Below are positions 40,105-55,119 of a DNA stretch of 64,000 nt, one piece after another. The first letter of the stretch is position 1. Each line of letters opens with the position of its first letter. Where the stretch lies: contig LT629302.1 of the NCBI GenBank assembly GCA_900104375.1, positions 372,001 to 436,000 on the forward strand. Reading direction: 5' to 3'. The stretch comes from Flavobacteriaceae bacterium MAR_2010_188 (lineage in GTDB: Bacteria; Bacteroidota; Bacteroidia; Flavobacteriales; Flavobacteriaceae). A model generated the notes under the pieces. The model saw nothing but the letters and a program-made list of their open reading frames with translations, was not told the DNA's origin and did not search any database. The position numbers were made by a program, and so were the translations under genes.

Positions 40105-43100
40105 ATGAAAAAACCTTTACTCTCCGTTATTTTAATGACCTTTTTTATTGCTTTAATTTATCCATTAAAAGCTAAAGAATTAACTCCAAACAAAATCAAC
40201 AATTCTAGTAGTATTAATACTGCTTCTGGATTGTCTTTGATGAACCCAGATAATGCGCCATGTAATTTAAAAGTACCCCTGGTAAATGGTGCAAATTTCG
40301 ATAATCTTACAGCTGCTGTAACAGATGATGTACCTACAGGTGCATTCATAGAAACTTGTTTCGGCTCTATGAGCGGTGAAGGAAATTTGGTCGATGCGGA
40401 TCTCAATAATTTTGCTTCTGTCAATATTACTGGAATAGATTGTAACGGCGAGTTTCAAGTTGTTGATTCAAACCACGTTTATCCTGCAGGTATGTTTGCG
40501 GGCTTTAAGGTTAGTTCAGATGGATTGCTTCAGGCTTCGATTGCGGCAACAGTAACTATCAAAATCTATAATAATAATACTTTGTTCCAAACCTATGATG
40601 CAGTAACCGCTCTATCAGGTCTGGATTCAAGCTTAATCGATGAAGACGGCAATGTTGTTTTAGGGGTTATAACCACGACAGATTTTGACGAAATTAGAAT
40701 TGAGTACCAATCCCTTGGTGGTGCATTGTTTGAAGCTGAAGTATATTATCCTGTAGTGCAACAATTTTGCGAGGCTACATTATTATGTAACGCGCCAACA
40801 AGTCTTACAAACCCAGTTTTCCCAGTAATTATTAATGATTCAAATACTGGACCTGATAGTGTAACTTGTGCATTATGTACGGTTACAGATGCAGAAAACC
40901 TTATAACCAGTTCAGATTTAGATTATGCGTCTTTACAACTTACAGCAGGTGCAAATGCAGAAGCTTCTATAGCTGTAGAAGATGTATTAACTACATATCC
41001 TGCAAATAACTTTGCGGGTTTCGAAATTGAAAATGTACCCGTTTTGGCTGGCAGTCTGGATGCCAGTATAAAAATCACCACCTATTTAGATGGTGTACAA
41101 CAAGAAGAAAAAACCGGAACATTCGCTTTAGCAGGCACATCTACAGCAGGAGTTAGTGATAAAAGAATTGTTGGTTTTATTGCCAATTTCCCATTTGATC
41201 AAATACAATTAACCTTTATTAATACAGCAGGTGTAGATTTAGGAGAAACGAGAGTATATCGTGCCGTAGTAGAAAAATTCTGTCCTGTAGAAATACCTTG
41301 TAATGAGACCGTGTATTTAAATAATGGCGATCCAGGATTTCCGGTAATTATAGACGAATTTAAAACAGGGCTTACTGGTCTTGGCTGTGTAGGCTGTGCG
41401 GTCACTAATAGTTCAAATGTTATTTCTCCGGATCTAACAGATTTTGCAAAAATCGAAATTCTTGCTGGAGCTTCCATAAGTGGGACTATTTCTGTTGTAG
41501 ATGCTGTATCTACGTTCCCTGAAGGCAGTATAGCAGGATTTGCTATAGAAGATTTGAATTTCAATCCTTTACTCCCCGAAGTAGACTTATTGGCTGATTC
41601 TATAACAATTTGTACTTGGTTAGATGGCGTTCAACAAGAATGTAAATCAGCAACTGATTTATTAGATTTAACTGCAGTACCTAATGATATCTTTGGAACA
41701 GCAGATGGACGCTACAATATTGGTTTCCAAACTACATTGCCTTATGATGAAATTACAATTACAGTAGCGCCCCCTTTGGTTGGAGCTCTTATAGATATAA
41801 ATGTATTTGGAGCATTTGTAGATACGACTACAGCTACTGGAGAGTTTGCACTACTATGTTGTGTAGATCCACCAGCTGCACCAGTAGTGACCGTCGTGGA
41901 CAACTGCGATGGCACGAGTACCTTAAGTACGACAGCGACAGGAACATTGTTATGGAGTACGACAGAAACGACCCCAAGCATTACGGTAAGCAGTGCCGGC
42001 GATTATACGGTCACAGCCACCGTTGATGGTTGTACAAGTGATTCAGGAACAGGAACCGCTGCTCCAAAGACCACACCAGCTGCACCAGTAGTGACCGTCG
42101 TGGACAACTGCGATGGCACGAGTACCTTAAGTACGACAGCGACAGGAACATTGTTATGGAGTACGACAGAAACGACCCCAAGCATTACGGTAAGCAGTGC
42201 CGGCGATTATACGGTCACAGCCACCGTTGATGGTTGTACAAGTGATTCAGGAACAGGAACCGCTGCTCCAAAGACCACACCAGCTGCACCAGTAGTGACC
42301 GTCGTGGACAACTGCGATGGCACGAGTACCTTAAGTACGACAGCGACAGGAACATTGTTATGGAGTACGACAGAAACGACCCCAAGCATTACGGTAAGCA
42401 GTGCCGGCGATTATACGGTCACAGCCACCGTTGATGGTTGTACAAGTGATTCAGGAACAGGAACCGCTGCTCCAAAGACCACACCAGCTGCACCAGTAGT
42501 GACCGTCGTGGACAACTGCGATGGCACGAGTACCTTAAGTACGACAGCGACAGGAACATTGTTATGGAGTACGACAGAAACGACCCCAAGCATTACGGTA
42601 AGCAGTGCCGGCGATTATACGGTCACAGCCACCGTTGATGGTTGTACAAGTGATTCAGGAACAGGAACCGCTGCTCCAAAGACCACACCAGCTGCACCAG
42701 TAGTGACCGTCGTGGACAACTGCGATGGCACGAGTACCTTAAGTACGACAGCGACAGGAACATTGTTATGGAGTACGACAGAAACGACCCCAAGCATTAC
42801 GGTAAGCAGTGCCGGCGATTATACGGTCACAGCCACCGTTGATGGTTGTACAAGTGATTCAGGAACAGGAACCGCTGCTCCAAAGACCACACCAGCTGCA
42901 CCAGTAGTGACCGTCGTGGACAACTGCGATGGCACGAGTACCTTAAGTACGACAGCGACAGGAACATTGTTATGGAGTACGACAGAAACGACCCCAAGCA
43001 TTACGGTAAGCAGTGCCGGCGATTATACGGTCACAGCCACCGTTGATGGTTGTACAAGTGATTCAGGAACAGGAACCGCTGCTCCAAAGACCACACCAGC

Positions 43101-46100
43101 TGCACCAGTAGTGACCGTCGTGGACAACTGCGATGGCACGAGTACCTTAAGTACGACAGCGACAGGAACATTGTTATGGAGTACGACAGAAACGACCCCA
43201 AGCATTACGGTAAGCAGTGCCGGCGATTATACGGTCACAGCCACCGTTGATGGTTGTACAAGTGATTCAGGAACAGGAACCGCTGCTCCAAAGACCACAC
43301 CAGCTGCACCAGTAGTGACCGTCGTGGACAACTGCGATGGCACGAGTACCTTAAGTACGACAGCGACAGGAACATTGTTATGGAGTACGACAGAAACGAC
43401 CCCAAGCATTACGGTAAGCAGTGCCGGCGATTATACGGTCACAGCCACCGTTGATGGTTGTACAAGTGATTCAGGAACAGGAACCGCTGCTCCAAAGACC
43501 ACACCAGCTGCACCAGTAGTGACCGTCGTGGACAACTGCGATGGCACGAGTACCTTAAGTACGACAGCGACAGGAACATTGTTATGGAGTACGACAGAAA
43601 CGACCCCAAGCATTACGGTAAGCAGTGCCGGCGATTATACGGTCACAGCCACCGTTGATGGTTGTACAAGTGATTCAGGAACAGGAACCGCTGCTCCAAA
43701 GACCACACCAGCTGCACCAGTAGTGACCGTCGTGGACAACTGCGATGGCACGAGTACCTTAAGTACGACAGCGACAGGAACATTGTTATGGAGTACGACA
43801 GAAACGACCCCAAGCATTACGGTAAGCAGTGCCGGCGATTATACGGTCACAGCCACCGTTGATGGTTGTACAAGTGATTCAGGAACAGGAACCGCTGCTC
43901 CAAAGACCACACCAGCTGCACCAGTAGTGACCGTCGTGGACAACTGCGATGGCACGAGTACCTTAAGTACGACAGCGACAGGAACATTGTTATGGAGTAC
44001 GACAGAAACGACCCCAAGCATTACGGTAAGCAGTGCCGGCGATTATACGGTCACAGCCACCGTTGATGGTTGTACAAGTGATTCAGGAACAGGAACCGCT
44101 GCTCCAAAGACCACACCAGCTGCACCAGTAGTGACCGTCGTGGACAACTGCGATGGCACGAGTACCTTAAGTACGACAGCGACAGGAACATTGTTATGGA
44201 GTACGACAGAAACGACCCCAAGCATTACGGTAAGCAGTGCCGGCGATTATACGGTCACAGCCACCGTTGATGGTTGTACAAGTGATTCAGGAACAGGAAC
44301 CGCTGCTCCAAAGACCACACCAGCTGCACCAGTAGTGACCGTCGTGGACAACTGCGATGGCACGAGTACCTTAAGTACGACAGCGACAGGAACATTGTTA
44401 TGGAGTACGACAGAAACGACCCCAAGCATTACGGTAAGCAGTGCCGGCGATTATACGGTCACAGCCACCGTTGATGGTTGTACAAGTGATTCAGGAACAG
44501 GAACCGCTGCTCCAAAGACCACACCAGCTGCACCAGTAGTGACCGTCGTGGACAACTGCGATGGCACGAGTACCTTAAGTACGACAGCGACAGGAACATT
44601 GTTATGGAGTACGACAGAAACGACCCCAAGCATTACGGTAAGCAGTGCCGGCGATTATACGGTCACAGCCACCGTTGATGGTTGTACAAGTGATTCAGGA
44701 ACAGGAACCGCTGCTCCAAAGACCACACCAGCTGCACCAGTAGTGACCGTCGTGGACAACTGCGATGGCACGAGTACCTTAAGTACGACAGCGACAGGAA
44801 CATTGTTATGGAGTACGACAGAAACGACCCCAAGCATTACGGTAAGCAGTGCCGGCGATTATACGGTCACAGCCACCGTTGATGGTTGTACAAGTGATTC
44901 AGGAACAGGAACCGCTGCTCCAAAGACCACACCAGCTGCACCAGTAGTGACCGTCGTGGACAACTGCGATGGCACGAGTACCTTAAGTACGACAGCGACA
45001 GGAACATTGTTATGGAGTACGACAGAAACGACCCCAAGCATTACGGTAAGCAGTGCCGGCGATTATACGGTCACAGCCACCGTTGATGGTTGTACAAGTG
45101 ATTCAGGAACAGGAACCGCTGCTCCAAAGACCACACCAGCTGCACCAGTAGTGACCGTCGTGGACAACTGCGATGGCACGAGTACCTTAAGTACGACAGC
45201 GACAGGAACATTGTTATGGAGTACGACAGAAACGACCCCAAGCATTACGGTAAGCAGTGCCGGCGATTATACGGTCACAGCCACCGTTGATGGTTGTACA
45301 AGTGATTCAGGAACAGGAACCGCTGCTCCAAAGACCACACCAGCTGCACCAGTAGTGACCGTCGTGGACAACTGCGATGGCACGAGTACCTTAAGTACGA
45401 CAGCGACAGGAACATTGTTATGGAGTACGACAGAAACGACCCCAAGCATTACGGTAAGCAGTGCCGGCGATTATACGGTCACAGCCACCGTTGATGGTTG
45501 TACAAGTGATTCAGGAACAGGAACCGCTGCTCCAAAGACCACACCAGCTGCACCAGTAGTGACCGTCGTGGACAACTGCGATGGCACGAGTACCTTAAGT
45601 ACGACAGCGACAGGAACATTGTTATGGAGTACGACAGAAACGACCCCAAGCATTACGGTAAGCAGTGCCGGCGATTATACGGTCACAGCCACCGTTGATG
45701 GTTGTACAAGTGATTCAGGAACAGGAACCGCTGCTCCAAAGACCACACCAGCTGCACCAGTAGTGACCGTCGTGGACAACTGCGATGGCACGAGTACCTT
45801 AAGTACGACAGCGACAGGAACATTGTTATGGAGTACGACAGAAACGACCCCAAGCATTACGGTAAGCAGTGCCGGCGATTATACGGTCACAGCCACCGTT
45901 GATGGTTGTACAAGTGATTCAGGAACAGGAACCGCTGCTCCAAAGACCACACCAGCTGCACCAGTAGTGACCGTCGTGGACAACTGCGATGGCACGAGTA
46001 CCTTAAGTACGACAGCGACAGGAACATTGTTATGGAGTACGACAGAAACGACCCCAAGCATTACGGTAAGCAGTGCCGGCGATTATACGGTCACAGCCAC

Positions 46101-49100
46101 CGTTGATGGTTGTACAAGTGATTCAGGAACAGGAACCGCTGCTCCAAAGACCACACCAGCTGCACCAGTAGTGACCGTCGTGGACAACTGCGATGGCACG
46201 AGTACCTTAAGTACGACAGCGACAGGAACATTGTTATGGAGTACGACAGAAACGACCCCAAGCATTACGGTAAGCAGTGCCGGCGATTATACGGTCACAG
46301 CCACCGTTGATGGTTGTACAAGTGATTCAGGAACAGGAACCGCTGCTCCAAAGACCACACCAGCTGCACCAGTAGTGACCGTCGTGGACAACTGCGATGG
46401 CACGAGTACCTTAAGTACGACAGCGACAGGAACATTGTTATGGAGTACGACAGAAACGACCCCAAGCATTACGGTAAGCAGTGCCGGCGATTATACGGTC
46501 ACAGCCACCGTTGATGGTTGTACAAGTGATTCAGGAACAGGAACCGCTGCTCCAAAGACCACACCAGCTGCACCAGTAGTGACCGTCGTGGACAACTGCG
46601 ATGGCACGAGTACCTTAAGTACGACAGCGACAGGAACATTGTTATGGAGTACGACAGAAACGACCCCAAGCATTACGGTAAGCAGTGCCGGCGATTATAC
46701 GGTCACAGCCACCGTTGATGGTTGTACAAGTGATTCAGGAACAGGAACCGCTGCTCCAAAGACCACACCAGCTGCACCAGTAGTGACCGTCGTGGACAAC
46801 TGCGATGGCACGAGTACCTTAAGTACGACAGCGACAGGAACATTGTTATGGAGTACGACAGAAACGACCCCAAGCATTACGGTAAGCAGTGCCGGCGATT
46901 ATACGGTCACAGCCACCGTTGATGGTTGTACAAGTGATTCAGGAACAGGAACCGCTGCTCCAAAGACCACACCAGCTGCACCAGTAGTGACCGTCGTGGA
47001 CAACTGCGATGGCACGAGTACCTTAAGTACGACAGCGACAGGAACATTGTTATGGAGTACGACAGAAACGACCCCAAGCATTACGGTAAGCAGTGCCGGC
47101 GATTATACGGTCACAGCCACCGTTGATGGTTGTACAAGTGATTCAGGAACAGGAACCGCTGCTCCAAAGACCACACCAGCTGCACCGACAGCAACAGGAG
47201 CGACTTATTGCCAAAGTTCGGTGGAAAATATAACAGTAACTGGAAGCGAATCTATATTTACATGGTACAGTGATGTTGACTTAACAATAGTTATAGATAA
47301 TGATGCTACTTACACTCCAACAGGAGCTTTAGGGACAGAAACAGTATATGTTACTCAAACTAGTGTCTTTGGTTGTGAGAGTTCAGCAACCCAAGTAGAG
47401 ATTGTTGTAAATCCTTGTCCACCGGTTGCAAATGATGATACGGCGAGTACCGATGAAGACACCCCAGTTTTGATTGATGTTACGGATAACGATTCGGACA
47501 TAGACGGTATGATTGATCCAACGACTGTAACCCAAATTACTCCACCAACGAATGGTTCAATTGTTATTGATTCAGTAACAGGAGATGTTACCTATACACC
47601 GAATGGTGATTTCTTTGGTGAAGACACCTTTGTATACCAAGTATGTGATAATGATGGCGTATGTGACACTGCCACGGTCACTGTTACGGTAGATCCAGTT
47701 GCAGATATCCTAGCGGATGCAGCTACCACATCGGAAGATGCTCCAGTAACAACGGATGTATTGGCCAACGATAGTTTCCAGGGCGTTTACGGAACGGATT
47801 ATGAGGTTACAAATGCGACCACACCGGCCAATGGAACGACCACCATCAATCCTGACGGATCGATCACATACACACCGAATGATGACTTCAACGGAACCGA
47901 TACGTACGATTATACAGTAACGGTATATAATGCAGATGGAACCACTACCACAGAAACGACCACGGTCACTGTTACGGTAGATCCAGTTGCGGATATCCTA
48001 GCGGATGCGGATACCACATCGGAAGATGCTCCGGTAACAACGGATGTATTGGCCAATGATAGTTTCCAGGGCGTTTACGGAACGGATTATGAGGTTACAA
48101 ATGCGACCGCACCAGCAAATGGTACAACTACTATTGAGGCTGACGGATCGATCACATACACACCGAACCCTGACTTCAACGGAACCGATACGTACGAGTA
48201 TACAGTAACGGTAACCAATGCAGATGGAACCACTACCACAGAAACGACCACGGTCACTGTTACGGTAGATCCAGTTGCGGATATCCTAGCGGATGCAGCT
48301 ACCACATCGGAAGATGCTCCGGTAACAACGGATGTATTGGCCAACGATAGTTTCCAGGGCGTTTACGGAACGGATTATGAGGTTACAAATGCGACCGCAC
48401 CAACAAATGGTACAACTACTATTGAGGCTGACGGATCGATCACATACACACCGAACCCAGACTTCAACGGAACCGATACGTACGAGTATACGGTAACGGT
48501 AACCAATGCAGATGGAACCACTACCACAGAAACGACCACGGTCACTGTTACAGTAGATCCAGTTGCGGATATCCTAGCGGATGCAGCTACCACATCGGAA
48601 GATGCTCCAGTAACAACGGATGTATTGGCCAATGATAGTTTCCAAGGTGTTTACGGAACGGATTATGAGGTTACAAATGCGACCACACCAGCAAATGGTA
48701 CAACTACTATTGAGGCTGACGGATCGATCACATACACACCGAATGATGACTTCAACGGAACCGATACGTACGAGTATACAGTAACGGTAACCAATGCAGA
48801 TGGAACCACTACCACAGAAACGACCACGGTCACTGTTACGGTAGATCCAGTTGCAGATATCCTAGCGGATGCAGCTACTACATCGGAAGATGCTCCGGTA
48901 ACAACGGATGTATTGGCCAACGATAGTTTCCAGGGCGTTTACGGAACGGATTATGAGGTTACAAATGCGACCGAACCAGCAAATGGTACCACTACTATTG
49001 AGGCTGACGGATCGATCACATACACACCGAACCCTGACTTCAACGGAGAGGACAGTTACGATTATACAGTAACGGTATATAATGCAGATGGAACCACTAC

Positions 49101-52100
49101 CACAGAAACGACCACGGTCACTGTTACGGTAGAACCTGTTGCGGATATCGTAGCGGATGCAGCTACCACATCGGAAGATGCTCCGGTAACAACGGATGTA
49201 TTGGCCAACGATAGTTTCCAGGGCGTTTACGGAACGGATTATGAGGTTACAAATGCGACCGAACCAGCAAATGGTACCACTACTATTGAGGCTGACGGAT
49301 CGATCACATACACACCGAATGATGACTTCAACGGAACCGATACGTACGAGTATACAGTAACGGTAACCAATGCAGATGGAACCACTACCACAGAAACGAC
49401 CACGGTCACTGTTACAGTAGATCCAGTTGCGGATATCCTAGCGGATGCAGCTACCACATCGGAAGATGCTCCAGTAACAACGGATGTATTGGCCAATGAT
49501 AGTTTCCAAGGTGTTTACGGAACGGATTATGAGGTTACAAATGCGACCACACCAGCAAATGGTACAACTACTATTGAGACTGACGGATCGATCACATACA
49601 CACCGAACCCAGACTTCAACGGAACCGATACGTACGAGTATACGGTAACGGTAACCAATGCAGATGGAACCACTACCACAGAAACGACCACGGTCACTGT
49701 TACAGTAGATCCAGTTGCGGATATCCTAGCGGATGCAGCTACCACATCGGAAGATGCTCCGGTAACAACGGATGTATTGGCCAATGATAGTTTCCAAGGT
49801 GTTTACGGAACGGATTATGAGGTTACAAATGCGACCACACCAGCAAATGGTACAACTACTATTGAGGCTGACGGATCGATCACATACACACCGAACCCAG
49901 ACTTCAACGGAACCGATACGTACGAGTATACGGTAACGGTAACCAATGCAGATGGAACCACTACCACAGAAACGACCACGGTCACTGTTACAGTAGATCC
50001 AGTTGCGGATATCCTAGCGGATGCAGCTACCACATCGGAAGATGCTCCAGTAACAACGGATGTATTGGCCAATGATAGTTTCCAAGGTGTTTACGGAACG
50101 GATTATGAGGTTACAAATGCGACCACACCAGCAAATGGTACAACTACTATTGAGGCTGACGGATCGATCACATACACACCGAACCCAGACTTCAACGGAA
50201 CCGATACGTACGAGTATACGGTAACGGTAACCAATGCAGATGGAACCACTACCACAGAAACGACCACGGTCACTGTTACAGTAGATCCAGTTGCGGATAT
50301 CCTAGCGGATGCAGCTACCACATCGGAAGATGCTCCGGTAACAACGGATGTATTGGCCAATGATAGTTTCCAAGGTGTTTACGGAACGGATTATGAGGTT
50401 ACAAATGCGACCACACCAGCAAATGGTACAACTACTATTGAGGCTGACGGATCGATCACATACACACCGAACCCAGACTTCAACGGAACCGATACGTACG
50501 AGTATACGGTAACGGTAACCAATGCAGATGGAACCACTACCACAGAAACGACCACGGTCACTGTTACAGTAGATCCAGTTGCGGATATCCTAGCGGATGC
50601 AGCTACCACATCGGAAGATGCTCCGGTAACAACGGATGTATTGGCCAATGATAGTTTCCAAGGTGTTTACGGAACGGATTATGAGGTTACAAATGCGACC
50701 ACACCAGCAAATGGTACAACTACTATTGAGGCTGACGGATCGATCACATACACACCGAACCCAGACTTCAACGGAACCGATACGTACGAGTATACGGTAA
50801 CGGTAACCAATGCAGATGGAACCACTACCACAGAAACGACCACGGTCACTGTTACAGTAGATCCAGTTGCGGATATCCTAGCGGATGCAGCTACCACATC
50901 GGAAGATGCTCCAGTAACAACGGATGTATTGGCCAATGATAGTTTCCAAGGTGTTTACGGAACGGATTATGAGGTTACAAATGCGACCACACCAGCAAAT
51001 GGTACAACTACTATTGAGGCTGACGGATCGATCACATACACACCGAACCCAGACTTCAACGGAACCGATACGTACGAGTATACGGTAACGGTAACCAATG
51101 CAGATGGAACCACTACCACAGAAACGACCACGGTCACTGTTACAGTAGATCCAGTTGCGGATATCCTAGCGGATGCAGCTACCACATCGGAAGATGCTCC
51201 AGTAACAACGGATGTATTGGCCAACGATAGTTTCCAAGGTGTTTACGGAACGGATTATGAGGTTACAAATGCGACCGAACCAGCAAATGGTACAACTACT
51301 ATTGAGGCTGACGGATCGATCACATACACACCGAACCCAGACTTCAACGGAACCGATACGTACGAGTATACGGTAACGGTAACCAATGCAGATGGAACCA
51401 CTACCACAGAAACGACCACGGTCACTGTTACAGTAGATCCAGTTGCGGATATCCTAGCGGATGCAGCTACCACATCGGAAGATGCTCCAGTAACAACGGA
51501 TGTATTGGCCAATGATAGTTTCCAAGGTGTTTACGGAACGGATTATGAGGTTACAAATGCGACCGAACCAGCAAATGGTACAACTACTATTGAGGCTGAC
51601 GGATCGATCACATACACACCGAACCCAGACTTCAACGGAACCGATACGTACGAGTATACGGTAACGGTAACCAATGCAGATGGAACCACTACCACAGAAA
51701 CGACCACGGTCACTGTTACAGTAGATCCAGTTGCGGATATCCTAGCGGATGCAGCTACCACATCGGAAGATGCTCCAGTAACAACGGATGTATTGGCCAA
51801 TGATAGTTTCCAAGGTGTTTACGGAACGGATTATGAGGTTACAAATGCGACCACACCAGCAAATGGTACAACTACTATTGAGGCTGACGGATCGATCACA
51901 TACACACCGAACCCAGACTTCAACGGAACCGATACGTACGAGTATACGGTAACGGTAACCAATGCAGATGGAACCACTACCACAGAAACGACCACGGTCA
52001 CTGTTACAGTAGATCCAGTTGCGGATATCCTAGCGGATGCAGCTACCACATCGGAAGATGCTCCAGTAACAACGGATGTATTGGCCAATGATAGTTTCCA

Positions 52101-55100
52101 AGGTGTTTACGGAACGGATTATGAGGTTACAAATGCGACCGAACCAGCAAATGGTACAACTACTATTGAGGCTGACGGATCGATCACATACACACCGAAC
52201 CCAGACTTCAACGGAACCGATACGTACGAGTATACGGTAACGGTAACCAATGCAGATGGAACCACTACCACAGAAACGACCACGGTCACTGTTACAGTAG
52301 ATCCAGTTGCGGATATCCTAGCGGATGCAGCTACCACATCGGAAGATGCTCCGGTAACAACGGATGTATTGGCCAATGATAGTTTCCAAGGTGTTTACGG
52401 AACGGATTATGAGGTTACAAATGCGACCACACCAGCAAATGGTACAACTACTATTGAGGCTGACGGATCGATCACATACACACCGAACCCAGACTTCAAC
52501 GGAACCGATACGTACGAGTATACGGTAACGGTAACCAATGCAGATGGAACCACTACCACAGAAACGACCACGGTCACTGTTACAGTAGATCCAGTTGCGG
52601 ATATCCTAGCGGATGCAGCTACCACATCGGAAGATGCTCCAGTAACAACGGATGTATTGGCCAATGATAGTTTCCAAGGTGTTTACGGAACGGATTATGA
52701 GGTTACAAATGCGACCACACCAGCAAATGGTACAACTACTATTGAGACTGACGGATCGATCACATACACACCGAACCCAGACTTCAACGGAACCGATACG
52801 TACGAGTATACGGTAACGGTAACCAATGCAGATGGAACCACTACCACAGAAACGACCACGGTCACTGTTACAGTAGATCCAGTTGCGGATATCCTAGCGG
52901 ATGCAGCTACCACATCGGAAGATGCTCCGGTAACAACGGATGTATTGGCCAATGATAGTTTCCAAGGTGTTTACGGAACGGATTATGAGGTTACAAATGC
53001 GACCACACCAGCAAATGGTACAACTACTATTGAGGCTGACGGATCGATCACATACACACCGAACCCAGACTTCAACGGAACCGATACGTACGAGTATACG
53101 GTAACGGTAACCAATGCAGATGGAACCACTACCACAGAAACGACCACGGTCACTGTTACAGTAGATCCAGTTGCGGATATCCTAGCGGATGCAGCTACCA
53201 CATCGGAAGATGCTCCAGTAACAACGGATGTATTGGCCAATGATAGTTTCCAAGGTGTTTACGGAACGGATTATGAGGTTACAAATGCGACCACACCAGC
53301 AAATGGTACAACTACTATTGAGGCTGACGGATCGATCACATACACACCGAACCCAGACTTCAACGGAACCGATACGTACGAGTATACGGTAACGGTAACC
53401 AATGCAGATGGAACCACTACCACAGAAACGACCACGGTCACTGTTACAGTAGATCCAGTTGCGGATATCCTAGCGGATGCAGCTACCACATCGGAAGATG
53501 CTCCGGTAACAACGGATGTATTGGCCAATGATAGTTTCCAAGGTGTTTACGGAACGGATTATGAGGTTACAAATGCGACCACACCAGCAAATGGTACAAC
53601 TACTATTGAGGCTGACGGATCGATCACATACACACCGAACCCAGACTTCAACGGAACCGATACGTACGAGTATACGGTAACGGTAACCAATGCAGATGGA
53701 ACCACTACCACAGAAACGACCACGGTCACTGTTACAGTAGATCCAGTTGCGGATATCCTAGCGGATGCAGCTACCACATCGGAAGATGCTCCAGTAACAA
53801 CGGATGTATTGGCCAATGATAGTTTCCAAGGTGTTTACGGAACGGATTATGAGGTTACAAATGCGACCGAACCAGCAAATGGTACAACTACTATTGAGGC
53901 TGACGGATCGATCACATACACACCGAACCCAGACTTCAACGGAACCGATACGTACGAGTATACGGTAACGGTAACCAATGCAGATGGAACCACTACCACA
54001 GAAACGACCACGGTCACTGTTACAGTAGATCCAGTTGCGGATATCCTAGCGGATGCAGCTACCACATCGGAAGATGCTCCGGTAACAACGGATGTATTGG
54101 CCAATGATAGTTTCCAAGGTGTTTACGGAACGGATTATGAGGTTACAAATGCGACCACACCAGCAAATGGTACAACTACTATTGAGGCTGACGGATCGAT
54201 CACATACACACCGAACCCAGACTTCAACGGAACCGATACGTACGAGTATACGGTAACGGTAACCAATGCAGATGGAACCACTACCACAGAAACGACCACG
54301 GTCACTGTTACAGTAGATCCAGTTGCGGATATCCTAGCGGATGCAGCTACCACATCGGAAGATGCTCCAGTAACAACGGATGTATTGGCCAATGATAGTT
54401 TCCAAGGTGTTTACGGAACGGATTATGAGGTTACAAATGCGACCGAACCAGCAAATGGTACAACTACTATTGAGGCTGACGGATCGATCACATACACACC
54501 GAACCCAGACTTCAACGGAACCGATACGTACGAGTATACGGTAACGGTAACCAATGCAGATGGAACCACTACCACAGAAACGACCACGGTCACTGTTACA
54601 GTAGATCCAGTTGCGGATATCCTAGCGGATGCAGCTACCACATCGGAAGATGCTCCAGTAACAACGGATGTATTGGCCAATGATAGTTTCCAAGGTGTTT
54701 ACGGAACGGATTATGAGGTTACAAATGCGACCACACCAGCAAATGGTACAACTACTATTGAGGCTGACGGATCGATCACATACACACCGAACCCAGACTT
54801 CAACGGAACCGATACGTACGAGTATACGGTAACGGTAACCAATGCAGATGGAACCACTACCACAGAAACGACCACGGTCACTGTTACAGTAGATCCAGTT
54901 GCGGATATCCTAGCGGATGCAGCTACCACATCGGAAGATGCTCCAGTAACAACGGATGTATTGGCCAATGATAGTTTCCAAGGTGTTTACGAACGGATTA
55001 TGAGGTTACAAATGCGACCGAACCAGCAAATGGTACAACTACTATTGAGGCTGACGGATCGATCACATACACACCGAACCCAGACTTCAACGGAACCGAT

Positions 55101-55119
55101 ACGTACGAGTATACGGTAA
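40105..55119 (+). CDS. Giant repetitive surface adhesin, 5' and central part (frame ends at a frameshift)
   Basis: I start at the ATG at 40105 ([14 protein letters not shown], signal peptide to about residue 25), not the TTG 21 bases earlier. Residues 50-560 hold three repeats of about 170 residues ([48 protein letters not shown]). Residues 590-2357 are 26 copies of a 68-residue repeat with two cysteines ([23 protein letters not shown]). A short Ig-like and a tandem-95-like domain ([20 protein letters not shown]) follow, then 96-residue cadherin/VCBS-like repeats from residue 2532. A missing G at about 54990 shifts the frame, so the last 42 residues are out of phase and the frame stops at 55119. 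The product as read lacks the T9SS domain encoded further on. Function inferred: a long fibre for adhesion or cell-surface coating. Confidence 0.9.
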   Translation: MKKPLLSVILMTFFIALIYPLKAKELTPNKINNSSSINTASGLSLMNPDNAPCNLKVPLVNGANFDNLTAAVTDDVPTGAFIETCFGSMSGEGNLVDADLNNFASVNITGIDCNGEFQVVDSNHVYPAGMFAGFKVSSDGLLQASIAATVTIKIYNNNTLFQTYDAVTALSGLDSSLIDEDGNVVLGVITTTDFDEIRIEYQSLGGALFEAEVYYPVVQQFCEATLLCNAPTSLTNPVFPVIINDSNTGPDSVTCALCTVTDAENLITSSDLDYASLQLTAGANAEASIAVEDVLTTYPANNFAGFEIENVPVLAGSLDASIKITTYLDGVQQEEKTGTFALAGTSTAGVSDKRIVGFIANFPFDQIQLTFINTAGVDLGETRVYRAVVEKFCPVEIPCNETVYLNNGDPGFPVIIDEFKTGLTGLGCVGCAVTNSSNVISPDLTDFAKIEILAGASISGTISVVDAVSTFPEGSIAGFAIEDLNFNPLLPEVDLLADSITICTWLDGVQQECKSATDLLDLTAVPNDIFGTADGRYNIGFQTTLPYDEITITVAPPLVGALIDINVFGAFVDTTTATGEFALLCCVDPPAAPVVTVVDNCDGTSTLSTTATGTLLWSTTETTPSITVSSAGDYTVTATVDGCTSDSGTGTAAPKTTPAAPVVTVVDNCDGTSTLSTTATGTLLWSTTETTPSITVSSAGDYTVTATVDGCTSDSGTGTAAPKTTPAAPVVTVVDNCDGTSTLSTTATGTLLWSTTETTPSITVSSAGDYTVTATVDGCTSDSGTGTAAPKTTPAAPVVTVVDNCDGTSTLSTTATGTLLWSTTETTPSITVSSAGDYTVTATVDGCTSDSGTGTAAPKTTPAAPVVTVVDNCDGTSTLSTTATGTLLWSTTETTPSITVSSAGDYTVTATVDGCTSDSGTGTAAPKTTPAAPVVTVVDNCDGTSTLSTTATGTLLWSTTETTPSITVSSAGDYTVTATVDGCTSDSGTGTAAPKTTPAAPVVTVVDNCDGTSTLSTTATGTLLWSTTETTPSITVSSAGDYTVTATVDGCTSDSGTGTAAPKTTPAAPVVTVVDNCDGTSTLSTTATGTLLWSTTETTPSITVSSAGDYTVTATVDGCTSDSGTGTAAPKTTPAAPVVTVVDNCDGTSTLSTTATGTLLWSTTETTPSITVSSAGDYTVTATVDGCTSDSGTGTAAPKTTPAAPVVTVVDNCDGTSTLSTTATGTLLWSTTETTPSITVSSAGDYTVTATVDGCTSDSGTGTAAPKTTPAAPVVTVVDNCDGTSTLSTTATGTLLWSTTETTPSITVSSAGDYTVTATVDGCTSDSGTGTAAPKTTPAAPVVTVVDNCDGTSTLSTTATGTLLWSTTETTPSITVSSAGDYTVTATVDGCTSDSGTGTAAPKTTPAAPVVTVVDNCDGTSTLSTTATGTLLWSTTETTPSITVSSAGDYTVTATVDGCTSDSGTGTAAPKTTPAAPVVTVVDNCDGTSTLSTTATGTLLWSTTETTPSITVSSAGDYTVTATVDGCTSDSGTGTAAPKTTPAAPVVTVVDNCDGTSTLSTTATGTLLWSTTETTPSITVSSAGDYTVTATVDGCTSDSGTGTAAPKTTPAAPVVTVVDNCDGTSTLSTTATGTLLWSTTETTPSITVSSAGDYTVTATVDGCTSDSGTGTAAPKTTPAAPVVTVVDNCDGTSTLSTTATGTLLWSTTETTPSITVSSAGDYTVTATVDGCTSDSGTGTAAPKTTPAAPVVTVVDNCDGTSTLSTTATGTLLWSTTETTPSITVSSAGDYTVTATVDGCTSDSGTGTAAPKTTPAAPVVTVVDNCDGTSTLSTTATGTLLWSTTETTPSITVSSAGDYTVTATVDGCTSDSGTGTAAPKTTPAAPVVTVVDNCDGTSTLSTTATGTLLWSTTETTPSITVSSAGDYTVTATVDGCTSDSGTGTAAPKTTPAAPVVTVVDNCDGTSTLSTTATGTLLWSTTETTPSITVSSAGDYTVTATVDGCTSDSGTGTAAPKTTPAAPVVTVVDNCDGTSTLSTTATGTLLWSTTETTPSITVSSAGDYTVTATVDGCTSDSGTGTAAPKTTPAAPVVTVVDNCDGTSTLSTTATGTLLWSTTETTPSITVSSAGDYTVTATVDGCTSDSGTGTAAPKTTPAAPVVTVVDNCDGTSTLSTTATGTLLWSTTETTPSITVSSAGDYTVTATVDGCTSDSGTGTAAPKTTPAAPVVTVVDNCDGTSTLSTTATGTLLWSTTETTPSITVSSAGDYTVTATVDGCTSDSGTGTAAPKTTPAAPVVTVVDNCDGTSTLSTTATGTLLWSTTETTPSITVSSAGDYTVTATVDGCTSDSGTGTAAPKTTPAAPTATGATYCQSSVENITVTGSESIFTWYSDVDLTIVIDNDATYTPTGALGTETVYVTQTSVFGCESSATQVEIVVNPCPPVANDDTASTDEDTPVLIDVTDNDSDIDGMIDPTTVTQITPPTNGSIVIDSVTGDVTYTPNGDFFGEDTFVYQVCDNDGVCDTATVTVTVDPVADILADAATTSEDAPVTTDVLANDSFQGVYGTDYEVTNATTPANGTTTINPDGSITYTPNDDFNGTDTYDYTVTVYNADGTTTTETTTVTVTVDPVADILADADTTSEDAPVTTDVLANDSFQGVYGTDYEVTNATAPANGTTTIEADGSITYTPNPDFNGTDTYEYTVTVTNADGTTTTETTTVTVTVDPVADILADAATTSEDAPVTTDVLANDSFQGVYGTDYEVTNATAPTNGTTTIEADGSITYTPNPDFNGTDTYEYTVTVTNADGTTTTETTTVTVTVDPVADILADAATTSEDAPVTTDVLANDSFQGVYGTDYEVTNATTPANGTTTIEADGSITYTPNDDFNGTDTYEYTVTVTNADGTTTTETTTVTVTVDPVADILADAATTSEDAPVTTDVLANDSFQGVYGTDYEVTNATEPANGTTTIEADGSITYTPNPDFNGEDSYDYTVTVYNADGTTTTETTTVTVTVEPVADIVADAATTSEDAPVTTDVLANDSFQGVYGTDYEVTNATEPANGTTTIEADGSITYTPNDDFNGTDTYEYTVTVTNADGTTTTETTTVTVTVDPVADILADAATTSEDAPVTTDVLANDSFQGVYGTDYEVTNATTPANGTTTIETDGSITYTPNPDFNGTDTYEYTVTVTNADGTTTTETTTVTVTVDPVADILADAATTSEDAPVTTDVLANDSFQGVYGTDYEVTNATTPANGTTTIEADGSITYTPNPDFNGTDTYEYTVTVTNADGTTTTETTTVTVTVDPVADILADAATTSEDAPVTTDVLANDSFQGVYGTDYEVTNATTPANGTTTIEADGSITYTPNPDFNGTDTYEYTVTVTNADGTTTTETTTVTVTVDPVADILADAATTSEDAPVTTDVLANDSFQGVYGTDYEVTNATTPANGTTTIEADGSITYTPNPDFNGTDTYEYTVTVTNADGTTTTETTTVTVTVDPVADILADAATTSEDAPVTTDVLANDSFQGVYGTDYEVTNATTPANGTTTIEADGSITYTPNPDFNGTDTYEYTVTVTNADGTTTTETTTVTVTVDPVADILADAATTSEDAPVTTDVLANDSFQGVYGTDYEVTNATTPANGTTTIEADGSITYTPNPDFNGTDTYEYTVTVTNADGTTTTETTTVTVTVDPVADILADAATTSEDAPVTTDVLANDSFQGVYGTDYEVTNATEPANGTTTIEADGSITYTPNPDFNGTDTYEYTVTVTNADGTTTTETTTVTVTVDPVADILADAATTSEDAPVTTDVLANDSFQGVYGTDYEVTNATEPANGTTTIEADGSITYTPNPDFNGTDTYEYTVTVTNADGTTTTETTTVTVTVDPVADILADAATTSEDAPVTTDVLANDSFQGVYGTDYEVTNATTPANGTTTIEADGSITYTPNPDFNGTDTYEYTVTVTNADGTTTTETTTVTVTVDPVADILADAATTSEDAPVTTDVLANDSFQGVYGTDYEVTNATEPANGTTTIEADGSITYTPNPDFNGTDTYEYTVTVTNADGTTTTETTTVTVTVDPVADILADAATTSEDAPVTTDVLANDSFQGVYGTDYEVTNATTPANGTTTIEADGSITYTPNPDFNGTDTYEYTVTVTNADGTTTTETTTVTVTVDPVADILADAATTSEDAPVTTDVLANDSFQGVYGTDYEVTNATTPANGTTTIETDGSITYTPNPDFNGTDTYEYTVTVTNADGTTTTETTTVTVTVDPVADILADAATTSEDAPVTTDVLANDSFQGVYGTDYEVTNATTPANGTTTIEADGSITYTPNPDFNGTDTYEYTVTVTNADGTTTTETTTVTVTVDPVADILADAATTSEDAPVTTDVLANDSFQGVYGTDYEVTNATTPANGTTTIEADGSITYTPNPDFNGTDTYEYTVTVTNADGTTTTETTTVTVTVDPVADILADAATTSEDAPVTTDVLANDSFQGVYGTDYEVTNATTPANGTTTIEADGSITYTPNPDFNGTDTYEYTVTVTNADGTTTTETTTVTVTVDPVADILADAATTSEDAPVTTDVLANDSFQGVYGTDYEVTNATEPANGTTTIEADGSITYTPNPDFNGTDTYEYTVTVTNADGTTTTETTTVTVTVDPVADILADAATTSEDAPVTTDVLANDSFQGVYGTDYEVTNATTPANGTTTIEADGSITYTPNPDFNGTDTYEYTVTVTNADGTTTTETTTVTVTVDPVADILADAATTSEDAPVTTDVLANDSFQGVYGTDYEVTNATEPANGTTTIEADGSITYTPNPDFNGTDTYEYTVTVTNADGTTTTETTTVTVTVDPVADILADAATTSEDAPVTTDVLANDSFQGVYGTDYEVTNATTPANGTTTIEADGSITYTPNPDFNGTDTYEYTVTVTNADGTTTTETTTVTVTVDPVADILADAATTSEDAPVTTDVLANDSFQGVYERIMRLQMRPNQQMVQLLLRLTDRSHTHRTQTSTEPIRTSIR
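41872..47175 (+). repeat. 26 tandem copies of a 204-bp coding repeat
   Basis: Copies start at 41872 and every 204 bases to 46972; a partial copy begins at 47176. As far as I can see by comparing lines, all copies are identical at every base, including synonymous positions. Each encodes 68 residues beginning [18 protein letters not shown]. The true copy number may differ from the assembled one. Confidence 0.93.
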
